A DNA stretch of 64,000 nucleotides. Source: Streptomyces diastaticus subsp. diastaticus. GTDB taxonomy: Bacteria; Actinomycetota; Actinomycetes; Streptomycetales; Streptomycetaceae. The position numbers were made by a program, and so were the translations under genes. The notes below the pieces were generated by a model. It saw only the letters and a program-made list of their open reading frames with translations. It made no database searches and was not told the origin of the DNA. The number at the start of each line of letters is the position of its first letter. The stretch's first letter is position 1. The stretch is from assembly GCF_011170125.1 (NCBI RefSeq), contig NZ_BLLN01000003.1, positions 1,622,501-1,686,500 on the forward strand, written 5' to 3'. Of the stretch, positions 49,889 to 58,400 are shown piece after piece.

Positions 49889-51195
49889 GAGGCGCTCCCG
49901 CTCAGCAGGCCGGCGGTGTCCCGGCACCGCTGGGCGGCCCGGTGGACGTCGGCCACCCGGGCCCGTGCCTCAGCCGGCTCCAGTGCCTTCAGCCCCTTCC
50001 ACATCTCGACGGCCTCCGGGTCGTCGAATTCCAGGCCGTCGGGGCCGGCGGCCGGTTCCCGGTCGAGCAGCCAGTAGGCCGCAGCGGTCGCGACCGGGAA
50101 GTTCCGGATGTCTCCGCAGTGGGCCGGCCCGGTGAACACACCGGTGAGTACCGCCGGTTCGAGCCGGCCCGGGTGGGCGAGGCGGCCGTCCGCGCCGACC
50201 GTGATCTCCATCAGCGCGGTGTCGGCCCGCGGGGCCGGCGAGGTCGGCGGGAAGAGGGTCGTGGTGTCCTCGTGCGCCTCGGTGACCGACTCCGTCGGCA
50301 GGAGCTCCAGGGCGTTCCGGGCCTTGGCCGCCACTTCCGGCAGCAGCCCCTCGTGGGCGCGACTGACGCAGACCCGCGGGGTGTCCGCGGTGCACACCGG
50401 TTCCTGGGCGACCGGGTCGAGCCTGCCGCGGTCGTAGGCGTCGCCGGTCGGCACGAGCAGGGCCGTGACCACCGCCCCGATCGCCAGCGGCACCAGCGCG
50501 GCCGGCGCGAACCTGCGGTCCGCGACGGCGAAGAGCACCAGGGCCGCCACGGCGACGGCACCCGTCCAGAGGGCCTGGGCGAGGCTGACCCCGCCGGCGA
50601 CGGTGTCGTAGTCGCTGAACATGCTCATCCCCATGCTCGGGGAGAAGGCCGCCGCGACCCCTCCGTCCGGAAGAGCGTGAGGCACGAACACCAGCAGGGC
50701 GAAGCCGGTCACGGCCAGAGCGGGCGCGGTGGCGAGGGCCGGTATCAGGCGCCCCACCGCCAGCCCCAGCCAGACCGAGGCGGTCATCGCGACCAGCCCC
50801 ACGGCCACGACGACGAGGACCGTCGCCGGCAGGTACCGCGCCGTACCCACGATGCGCGGTGCCGCCGCGAGGAACGCGAGCAGGTACGCGGCGACGACGC
50901 CGAGTCCGGTCGTGACCAGGATCGGTACCACCCGCCGGGGGCGGGGCAGGGGAGCGGCGGCGAACAGCTCGGCGACGTTGGCCCGGTGCTCGCGGTAGGA
51001 CTGCCAGGCGCCGGCGGCCATGGCGAGCGGCGCGAGGAACGCGAGGTACTCACGCTCCGTCATGGCCAGCGCCAGCCACCCGGCGGACCAGCGGCCCGCC
51101 GTGGCGTGGAGCACGATCGCGCCGGTGAGGGCGATGAGCAGCGCGGCGCCGAGGGTGGCGGACCGGCGGAGTTCGATGCTGAGAAGACGTGTCAT
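49885..51195 (-). CDS. ABC exporter membrane protein with extracytoplasmic domain
   Basis: 436 residues, ATG 51195 coupled to the ATPase by ATGA. About six helices lie in residues 15-300 (LIALTGAIVLHATAGRWSAG, TVLVVVAVGLVAMTASVWLG, VPLAIGAVVTALLVPTGDAY). A soluble part of about 150 residues follows, containing four cysteines (VCTADTPRVCVSRAHEG; AHCGDI; RCRDTAGLL). The topology is that of ABC-2-like efflux permeases with an unusual C-terminal extracytoplasmic part. No known family recognised for that tail. Substrate unknown. Confidence 0.75.
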   Translation of the reverse strand: MTRLLSIELRRSATLGAALLIALTGAIVLHATAGRWSAGWLALAMTEREYLAFLAPLAMAAGAWQSYREHRANVAELFAAAPLPRPRRVVPILVTTGLGVVAAYLLAFLAAAPRIVGTARYLPATVLVVVAVGLVAMTASVWLGLAVGRLIPALATAPALAVTGFALLVFVPHALPDGGVAAAFSPSMGMSMFSDYDTVAGGVSLAQALWTGAVAVAALVLFAVADRRFAPAALVPLAIGAVVTALLVPTGDAYDRGRLDPVAQEPVCTADTPRVCVSRAHEGLLPEVAAKARNALELLPTESVTEAHEDTTTLFPPTSPAPRADTALMEITVGADGRLAHPGRLEPAVLTGVFTGPAHCGDIRNFPVATAAAYWLLDREPAAGPDGLEFDDPEAVEMWKGLKALEPAEARARVADVHRAAQRCRDTAGLLSGSAS

Positions 51196-51977
51196 GCGTT
51201 GCTCCGGTGCTGACGCAGGAGTGCGGAGTAGCCACGCTCGGCCGGACTGTCGCCCGGGTCGTCCTGGCCGCCGCGTGCCATCAGGTCCTCGGGCGTGCTC
51301 TGGAAGAGGAGCCGGCCCTCGTTCATGAGGAGGACGTCGGAGCAGGCGGCGACCACGTCCTCGACGAGGTGGGTGGAGACCAGCACGCAACTGTCGGTGC
51401 CGAGGTCGCGCAGCAGTTCGCGGAAGTCGAGCCGCTGCTCGGGATCGAGCCCGACGGTCGGTTCGTCGAGCAGCAGCAGTTCGGGGTCGTTGACGATGGC
51501 CTGAGCGATACCGGCCCGGCGCAGCATGCCACCGGACAGCGCCTTCATCCTGGTGTCTGCCTTGCCGGCGAGGCCGACCCGGTCCAGCGCGCGTTGCACC
51601 GCGTCCGTCACGGCGGGCCTGGGCATCTCCTTGAGCCAGGCCATGTACTCGACGAACTCGCGGACCGTGAAACGCGGGTAGAAGCCGAACTGCTGGGGCA
51701 GGTAGCCCAGTCCGCGCCGTACCCCGCGCAGGTCGGTGCGGTTGTCGACCCGCGTGCCGAGCAGCGTGAGGGAGCCGCCGGCCGGCTTGACGACGGTGGC
51801 CAGGGCGCGCATCAGCGTGGTCTTGCCGGCGCCGTTCGGGCCGAGCAGGCCGTGCACACCGGTCCGCAGGGCCAGGTCGAGGCCGTCGACGGCCAGGTGC
51901 CGGCCGGCGCGGACCCGCAGTCCTTCGGTGTGGACGCGCCAGGGATGGAGGGTGGGGGCCGTCTCGGCGGCGCTCAT
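51192..51977 (-). CDS. ABC transporter ATP-binding protein (export type)
   Basis: 261 residues from ATG 51977. Walker A LGPNGAGKTTLMRAL near residue 45, Q-loop YLPQQFGFYPRFTVREFVEY, signature ALSGGMLRRAGIAQAI, Walker B LLLLDEPTVGLD and switch His in LVSTHLVEDVVA. The signature LSGGM-x-R-R and Q-x-F-G pattern are typical of multidrug/lantibiotic-self-protection type exporters. It lies between the anti-sigma gene (upstream) and the permease genes. Confidence 0.88.
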   Translation of the reverse strand: MSAAETAPTLHPWRVHTEGLRVRAGRHLAVDGLDLALRTGVHGLLGPNGAGKTTLMRALATVVKPAGGSLTLLGTRVDNRTDLRGVRRGLGYLPQQFGFYPRFTVREFVEYMAWLKEMPRPAVTDAVQRALDRVGLAGKADTRMKALSGGMLRRAGIAQAIVNDPELLLLDEPTVGLDPEQRLDFRELLRDLGTDSCVLVSTHLVEDVVAACSDVLLMNEGRLLFQSTPEDLMARGGQDDPGDSPAERGYSALLRQHRSNA

Positions 51978-52009
51978 CACTCGCAAGGGTCTCTCCTGTC
52001 GGAAGGGGG

Positions 52010-52810
52010 TCAGTCGCCGCTGGTGAGGCGGCGGAAGTGAGGGGTGGTGAGGGCGGTGGCCGCGGTGAGGGCGACGCCCGCCGTCGCCCAGGCGCCGTCG
52101 CTGCCCGGCTGGAGGAGCGGAGGCATGGACTGGGTGGCCAGGCTCGGCAGCAGGACCACGGCGGACCAGGCGGCCCCGAGGCCGGTCGCCGCGCGCCGGA
52201 CCCCGACGAAGGCGCCGAGCGCGAGGGCGGCCGCGGTGAACGCCAGACACGGCAGCAGCGTGAGGGCCAACGAGGTCCCGGTGCTCATCCCCGCCACCAG
52301 CAGTACCGGAACCACGACGAGCAGCACGGTGAGCGTCCGCCGCAACACCATGGCCAGGCCGGCCGCGGGAGTGGTGGCGACCAGTTCCCAGACCGGGTCG
52401 GTCCGCCGGCTCCAGGCCACCGCGACGCCCGGCAGCGGAGCCACCGGCGCGAGCAGCAGCACGAGGGAGGGCAGGCTCGGATGGGCGGAGTCGAGGAGCA
52501 CGCCGCAGCCCAGTACCGCGACGCTCACCGCGAGCCAGGGCAGCAGTGTCCAGGCCAGCCACCGCCGGTGCACCGCCACCGCACGGGTGCGGCGCCGGGC
52601 CGGGGCCGGGCCCGCACCCACCGCCTGGTCGAGGGAGACGGCGACCCGGTCGAGCAGTTCCGCGGTGGTGGGGCCGAGGTTCTCGGCGAGCCGGGCGCGG
52701 CAGCTCGCGCACGTGTCGAGGTGGGCCTCGACCGACCAGAGCGCGGCGTCGTCGAGACCGCCCCCGCCGTCGGCGTAGCGGTCCAGCACGGTGGGGGTGG
52801 GATGCGTCAT
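52010..52810 (-). CDS. Membrane-bound anti-sigma factor, zinc-finger type
   Basis: 266 residues, ATG 52810, overlapping the sigma gene by ATGA. The N-terminal zf-HC2-like motif is VEAHLDTCASCRARLAENLG (H-x3-C-x2-C) near residue 28. About six hydrophobic helices follow (WTLLPWLAVSVAVLGCGVLL; LVVVPVLLVAGMSTGTSLAL; CLAFTAAALALGAFVGVRRA). The zinc-finger would hold the ECF sigma factor at the membrane. Six spans rather than one is larger than usual, suggesting it senses or cooperates with the downstream ABC membrane proteins. Confidence 0.8.
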   Translation of the reverse strand: MTHPTPTVLDRYADGGGGLDDAALWSVEAHLDTCASCRARLAENLGPTTAELLDRVAVSLDQAVGAGPAPARRRTRAVAVHRRWLAWTLLPWLAVSVAVLGCGVLLDSAHPSLPSLVLLLAPVAPLPGVAVAWSRRTDPVWELVATTPAAGLAMVLRRTLTVLLVVVPVLLVAGMSTGTSLALTLLPCLAFTAAALALGAFVGVRRAATGLGAAWSAVVLLPSLATQSMPPLLQPGSDGAWATAGVALTAATALTTPHFRRLTSGD

Positions 52811-53346
52811 GAGAGTGCCTTCCGCAGTGCGATCCGGGCCCGCCGCGCGCGGGTCTTCACCGTGCCCTCCGGCATGCCGAGCAGCACCGCCGTCTGCCGG
52901 ACCGACAGGTCGTCGAGCACCATGGCCTGCAACACCTGCCGCAACTCCGGGGGCAGCCGCAGCAGCGCCTGCTCCAGGTCCTGGTCGACGCGGGTCGCCA
53001 GCACCTCGTCCTCGGCGGCGGGCGCGGTCCTCTCGACCTGCGCCACACGCGGCACCCGTTCCTGCCGGGCGCGGCGGCGGAACGCGTCGACGAGGCGGTT
53101 GGCGGCGATGGTCCAGAGCCAGCCGACCGCACTGCCCTCGGTCACCGAGCCCGCGAAGCCGCCGGCCGCCCGCCAGACCGCCAGGTAGGTGTCCTGGAGC
53201 ACGTCGGCGACGACGTCGTCGTCCGCGCAGCGGCGGCGGAGCCGCGTCGCCAGCCAGGGCGAGGTACGCCGGTACAACTCGTCGAACGCCGCCCGGTCAC
53301 CGCGGGCGACGCGACGGACGAGATCTGCCTCGTCGAGGTCTGCCAT
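52807..53346 (-). CDS. ECF RNA polymerase sigma factor
   Basis: 179 residues with ATG 53346; an upstream in-frame start at 53430 is less likely. Region 2: FDELYRRTSPWLATRLRRRC, ADDDVVADVLQDTYLAVWRA; region 4: LRLPPELRQVLQAMVLDDLS, VRQTAVLLGMPEGTVKTRAR. It fits the small SigE/SigW-like ECF type. It heads an operon with its anti-sigma and an ABC exporter, so I infer it drives that operon in response to an envelope or compound signal. Its promoter must be in the region shared with the polyene-type cluster. Confidence 0.9.
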   Translation of the reverse strand: MADLDEADLVRRVARGDRAAFDELYRRTSPWLATRLRRRCADDDVVADVLQDTYLAVWRAAGGFAGSVTEGSAVGWLWTIAANRLVDAFRRRARQERVPRVAQVERTAPAAEDEVLATRVDQDLEQALLRLPPELRQVLQAMVLDDLSVRQTAVLLGMPEGTVKTRARRARIALRKALS

Positions 53347-53473
53347 TCTTTTCACGCCCGGAGAGACGACGGGACCCCCGGTTCGGGTTTTCGGCCGGTT
53401 CCGCGCCCGCCCGGCGCGAGGAGGTCCCATGGCAACGGCGCGGGCCCGCGGGCCTCGCCCGGTGCCGCGTTAT

Positions 53474-53489
53474 GGAGGGATTTCCCTCG
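53474..53489. promoter_or_regulatory. PAS-LuxR-type operator, site 1
   Basis: GGAGGGATTTCCCTCG fits 13 of 16 positions of the PimM-type consensus CTVGGGAWWTCCCBAG, with a complete GGGATTTCCC core. It lies 234 bp before the GDP-mannose dehydratase start and 128 bp before the divergent sigma gene. Confidence 0.65.
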
Positions 53490-53520
53490 ACTCGTGGGCG
53501 AGGGGTCTCGGTGAAGACTC

Positions 53521-53534
53521 GCAAATCCCTTAGC
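53521..53534. promoter_or_regulatory. PAS-LuxR-type half-site, site 2 (weak)
   Basis: GCAAATCCCTTAGC reads GCTAAGGGATTTGC on the minus strand and keeps only one half of the GGGATTTCCC core. It is 47 bp from site 1. Weak alone, plausible as an accessory site. Confidence 0.35.
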
Positions 53535-53722
53535 TCCGTGCGTGCTTGCATGGCTGCGACGAGGACGGCTCGTGAGCGCAGCCGTGCGTCTCGTGCTCCG
53601 GCGGAGGGCAAGGCTCTGCCCGCCGCCGGAGCGTGACAGTACGCATTGGGGTCCATCAGTCCGCCCCGCCGGCGCGGACTCCCGCCCGACCGGTCCTCAC
53701 CGTGGCGGTGGAAAGAGGGAAG

Positions 53723-54760
53723 ATGTCCAAGCGTGCACTCATCACCGGAATCACCGGCCAGGACGGTTCTTACCTGGCCGAACACCTCCTCGACCAGGGA
53801 TACCAGGTCTGGGGGCTCTGCCGGGGCCAGGCCAACCCCCGCAAGGACCGGATCGCCAAGCTGATCCCCGAGCTGTCCTTCGTGGACGGCGACCTCATGG
53901 ACCAAGGAAGCCTGGTCTCGGCGGTCGACCTGGTCCAGCCCGACGAGGTCTACAACCTGGGCGCCATCTCGTTCGTGCCCATGTCCTGGCAGCAGCCCGA
54001 ACTGGTCACCGAGGTCAACGGGACCGGGGTGCTGCGCATGCTGGAGGCCGTCCGCATGGTGTCGGGCCTCACCAAGTCCTCCGGGGGCGGCCCGCCCCGC
54101 GGCCAGATCCGCTTCTACCAGGCGTCGTCCTCCGAGATGTACGGCAAGGTGGCGGAGAGCCCGCAGCGCGAGACCACCTCCTTCCACCCTCGCAGCCCGT
54201 ACGGGGTGGCCAAGGCCTTCGGCCACTACATCACCCAGAACTACCGCGAGTCCTACGGGATGTACGGGGTCTCCGGCATCCTGTTCAACCACGAGTCGCC
54301 GCGCCGCGGCGCGGAGTTCGTGACCCGCAAGATCTCCCTGGCCGTCTCCCAGATCAAGCTCGGCCTGATGGACAAGCTCCACCTCGGCAACCTCGACGCC
54401 GAGCGTGACTGGGGCTTCGCCGGCGACTACGTGCGCGCCATGCACCTGATGCTCCAGCAGGAGCAGCCCGGTGACTACGTGGTGGGCACCGGAGCCATGC
54501 ACCGGGTCCGCGACGCCGCCCGCATCGCCTTCGAGCACGTCGGTCTCGACTGGCAGGAGCACGTCGTCGTCGACCCCGGACTGGTGCGGCCGGCCGAGGT
54601 CGAGACCCTGTGCGCCGACTCCGGCAACGCCCGCCGCGAGCTGGGCTGGGAGCCCGAGGTGGACTTCGAGCAGCTGATGCGCATGATGGTCGAGTCCGAC
54701 CTGCGCCAGGCGTCCCGCGAGCGGGACTACCGCCAGCTCCTGGCCACCGGCAGCTGGTAG
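53723..54760 (+). CDS. GDP-mannose 4,6-dehydratase, polyene mycosamine type
   Basis: 345 residues from ATG 53723, with GAAAGAGGGA upstream. Extended SDR fold: ALITGITGQDGSYLAEHLL near residue 5, DGDLMDQGSLVSAVDLVQPD, FYQASSSEMYGKV (catalytic Ser/Glu region), YGVAKAFGHYITQNYRESYG (catalytic Tyr-x3-Lys) and FNHESPRRGAEFVTRKISLA. The enzyme converts GDP-mannose to GDP-4-keto-6-deoxymannose, first step to mycosamine in polyenes such as nystatin and amphotericin (NysDIII, AmphDIII). Position just upstream of a large modular PKS, with a PAS-LuxR-like operator, supports that role rather than general GDP-fucose synthesis. Confidence 0.87.
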   Translation: MSKRALITGITGQDGSYLAEHLLDQGYQVWGLCRGQANPRKDRIAKLIPELSFVDGDLMDQGSLVSAVDLVQPDEVYNLGAISFVPMSWQQPELVTEVNGTGVLRMLEAVRMVSGLTKSSGGGPPRGQIRFYQASSSEMYGKVAESPQRETTSFHPRSPYGVAKAFGHYITQNYRESYGMYGVSGILFNHESPRRGAEFVTRKISLAVSQIKLGLMDKLHLGNLDAERDWGFAGDYVRAMHLMLQQEQPGDYVVGTGAMHRVRDAARIAFEHVGLDWQEHVVVDPGLVRPAEVETLCADSGNARRELGWEPEVDFEQLMRMMVESDLRQASRERDYRQLLATGSW

Positions 54761-54920
54761 GTCCGCACGGTCGGTGCCGGGACGCCCGCGCGGTGCCCGG
54801 CGCGGCGGGGTGGTGCCCGCGTCCCCGCCCCCGGACGCCGCCCTGCTCCCGGGACCGGTCGCCGGCACGGCGGCGTCCTCTCGTGACCTGCGGACCTGAG
54901 GCCCGCAACGTCCGCACACA

Positions 54921-54936
54921 CTAGGGATTTCCAAAG
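54921..54936 (+). promoter_or_regulatory. PAS-LuxR-type operator, site 3
   Basis: CTAGGGATTTCCAAAG fits 14 of 16 positions of CTVGGGAWWTCCCBAG. It is 500 bp upstream of the PKS start and 161 bp after the dehydratase stop. Confidence 0.7.
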
Positions 54937-55091
54937 CCGTACCCGCCGCAGACTGGCCCCATGGTCAGCGGAACTGTGTGCACGGCACGCGCGCCCGGCG
55001 TGTGCTCCGAGGGAGCGGCGCGGGCGCTGCCCGCCCGCCTGCGCCCCGGGGCGCCGCCCTGGGCCTCCAGGCGGTGTCCGGCAGCTTCCGC

Positions 55092-55239
55092 ACGGCGCCC
55101 GGCACGCACTCCCGCCGCACCGGCCGAAGGCCCGAGCGGCTCCCTCCCCGGGCCCTCGGCCCCGTTCGAGGAGCGGGACCCGCGGAGTACGCACCCGGTA
55201 CCAGGGACACCGCACAGGATGCGTCGCGAACCCCTTGGC
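55092..55239 (+). repeat. Dispersed repeat copy B (partner at 6001-6137)
   Basis: Blocks 55092-55138 (41 of 47 identical to 6001-6047) and 55191-55239 (similar to 6088-6137) occur in the same order and orientation as copy A. The middle spacer is 13 bp longer. On the minus strand both encode a C-V-P-G-A-V peptide, hinting at two decayed coding copies. Confidence 0.55.
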
Positions 55240-55435
55240 GCGAGGCGCGGCATCCCGCCCGCCCCCGCCCGCGCGTGAGACACCGCGCCCGGCAGGCCGT
55301 CCAGGCCCCGCCCCAGTAGTTCCTCCCCCTCCGGACGCCGCACCCGCCCGGCCTCGCACGGCCGCCCCGGGCATCCGGTGTCCACACCGGACCGCCAGCC
55401 GTCCGCCGGTCTTCCTCCAGATGGGTTGCGTTGAT

Positions 55436-58400
55436 ATGGACAAGGAACAGAAGCTCCGGAACTACCTCAAGCGGGCGAGCGCCGACCTGAAGCGCTCCCG
55501 GCAGCGGGTCACCGAGCTGGAGGCGGCGGCCACCGAGCCCATCGCGATCGTCGGCATGAGCTGCCGCTATCCCGGCGGGGTCAGCAGCCCGGAGGACCTG
55601 TGGAGGATGCTGGCCGCCGGCGAGGACGGCATCACCGGCATGCCCGAGGACCGCGGCTGGGAGGCCGCCGTCGGCGACGGCCCGGCGGACTTCTCCGGCG
55701 GCTTCCTGCACGACGCGCCCGCCTTCGACCCGGACTTCTTCGGCATCTCGCCCCGCGAGGCGCTGTCCATGGACCCGCAGCAGCGGCTGCTCCTGGAGAC
55801 CGGCTGGGAGGCCTTCGAGCGGGCCGGCATCGATCCCGCGGGCGTCCGCGGCAGCCGCACCGGCATGTTCGTCGGCGCGATGCCCCAGGACTACCGGGTC
55901 GGTCCCGACGACGACGTCCAGGGCTTCCAGCTCACCGGCAACGCCACCAGCATCCTCTCCGGCCGCCTCTCCTACTTCTTCGGCGCCGTCGGACCGGCCG
56001 TGACCGTCGACACCGCCTGCTCCTCCTCCCTGGTCGCCCTGCACCTGGCCGCCCAGTCGCTGCGCGCCGGCGAGTGCTCCCTGGCTCTGGCCGCCGGTGT
56101 CACCGTCATGGCGAGCCCCACCACCTTCGTCGAGTTCGCCCGCCAGGGCGGCCTCGCCGCCGACGGCCGCTGCAAGTCCTTCGCCGACGCCGCCAACGGC
56201 ACCGGCTGGTCCGAGGGGGTCGGCGTCCTCGTCCTGGAGCGGCTGTCCGAGGCCCGCCGCAACGGCCACCGGGTGCTCGCCGTGGTCCGCGGCTCCGCCG
56301 TCAACCAGGACGGCGCCTCCAACGGCCTCACCGCCCCCAACGGCCCCTCCCAGCAACGCGTCATCGAGTCCGCCCTGGTCAACGCCCGGCTCACCGCCGC
56401 CGACGTCGACGCGGTCGAGGCGCACGGCACCGGAACCGTCCTCGGCGACCCCGTCGAGGCCCAGGCACTGCTGGCCACCTACGGGCAGGGCCGCGACGCC
56501 GACAAGCCGCTGCTGCTCGGCTCGGTCAAGTCCAACATCAGCCACACGCAGGCCGCCGCCGGTGTCGCCGGCATCATCAAGATGGTCATGGCGATGCGCC
56601 ACGACCTGCTGCCGCGCACCCTCCACGTCGACCGGCCCTCCACCCACGTCGACTGGACCGAGGGCGCCGTCCGCCTGCTGACCGAGCCCACCCCCTGGCC
56701 CCGCCGCGAGAACGCGCCGCGCCGCGCGGGCGTCTCCTCCTTCGGCCTGTCCGGCACCAACGCGCACACCATCATCGAGGAGGCCCCGCAGGAGCCGGCC
56801 GCCGACGGTGACGAGGACGTCCCGGCCGTCGACGCCGGGGCGCTGCCCTGGCTGCTGTCCGGCCGTACCCCGCAGGCGCTGCGCGCCCAGGCCGCCCGGC
56901 TGCTCGACCACCTCGCCGCAAGGCCCGCGCTGCCGGCCCTGGACGTCTCCCACGCACTGGCCACCACCCGCTCCACCCTGGAGCACCGCGCGGCCTTCAC
57001 CACCGACGGCCGGGACACCGCCGTCACCCTCCTCACCGCGCTCGCCGCCGGCGAGGACGCGCCCGGCCTCACCACCCACCAGGTGCGCGCCCGCACCAAG
57101 CTCGCCGTGCTCTTCTCCGGCCAGGGCGCCCAGCGCCCCGGCATGGGCCGCGAGCTGTACGCGCGCTTCCCCGTCTTCGCCCGTGCCCTCGACGAGATCC
57201 TGGACCACCTCGACGCCGGGCTCGACCGCCCGCTGCGGCCCCTGCTCCTCGCCGAGGAGGGCAGCGAGGAAGCCGCCCTCCTCGACCGCACCGGGTACGC
57301 GCAGCCCGCCCTGTTCGCCCTCGAAGTGGCCCTGTTCCGGCTCGTCGAGTCCTGGGGCGTCACCCCGGACCACCTCACCGGGCACTCCGTCGGCGAGATA
57401 GCCGCCGCCCACGTCGCCGGCGTGTTCACCCTCGCCGACGCCTGCGCCCTGGTCACCGCCCGCGGCCGCCTCATGGAGGCCCTGCCCGAGGGCGGCGCCA
57501 TGGTCTCCCTGGAGGCCACCGAGGACGAGGTCGCGCCGCTCCTCGCCGGGCACGCCGGGCAGGTCTCCGTAGCCGCCGTCAACGGCCCCGCCTCGGTCGT
57601 CGTCTCCGGAGCCGAGGGCCCCGTCGAGGACATCGCCGCACGCGTCGCCGCCCTCGGCCGCCGCACGCGGAAGCTGCGGGTGTCCCACGCGTTCCACTCG
57701 CCGCTCATGGACCCGATGCTGGAGGAGTTCCGCGCGCTCGTCGCCGGACTCTCCCCGCAGGCCCCCACCGTCCCGGTCGTCTCCAACCTCACCGGCGTGC
57801 CCGCCACCGTCGAGCAGCTCACCTCCGCCGACTACTGGACCGACCACGTCCGCCACGCCGTGCGCTTCGCGGACGGCGTGTCCTGGCTCGCCGCACACGG
57901 CACCGGACTCTTCCTCGAACTCGGCCCCGACGCCACCCTCGCCGCTCTCACCCGGACCGTCCTGGACGCCGCCGGACACGAGCACGCCACCGTGCTGCCC
58001 GCGCTCCGCAAGGACCGCCCCGAGGCCGCCACCCTCACCGAGACCACCACCGGACTCCAGCTGCGCGGCGTCGCCGTGCGCTGGGACCGCTGGTTCGAGG
58101 GGACCGGCGCAGCCCGCGCCGACCTGCCCACCTACGCCTTCCAGCACCGCCGCTTCTGGCCCAAGGGCGTCACCGGGCTCACCGGCGACATGCGCTCGGC
58201 GGGCCTCGGCGCCGCCCACCACCCGCTGCTCGCCGCGGCCGTCACCCTCGCCAACTCCGACGGCCTGCTCCTCACCGGCCGCCTCTCGGTCCGCACCCAC
58301 CCCTGGCTCGCCGACCACGCCGTGCGCGGCACCGTGCTGCTGGCCGGCACCGCCTTCCTGGAGCTCGCCGTCCGTGCCGGCGACGAGGTCGGCTGCGACC

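Larger units (their letters stand above)
54761..55435. other. Long intergenic region before the PKS
   Basis: 675 bp without a convincing gene. It holds a PAS-LuxR-like operator at 54921-54936 and dispersed repeat copy B at 55092-55239. The reading frames across it have no motifs. A PKS promoter is expected downstream of the operator; the leader would then be long, or a second promoter may exist near the start. Confidence 0.6.

Noticed and set aside
54961..55278. A 105-codon ORF directly after the site-3 operator
   Set aside because: No ribosome site, no motif, and Arg/Pro/Ala-rich content like random frames here.
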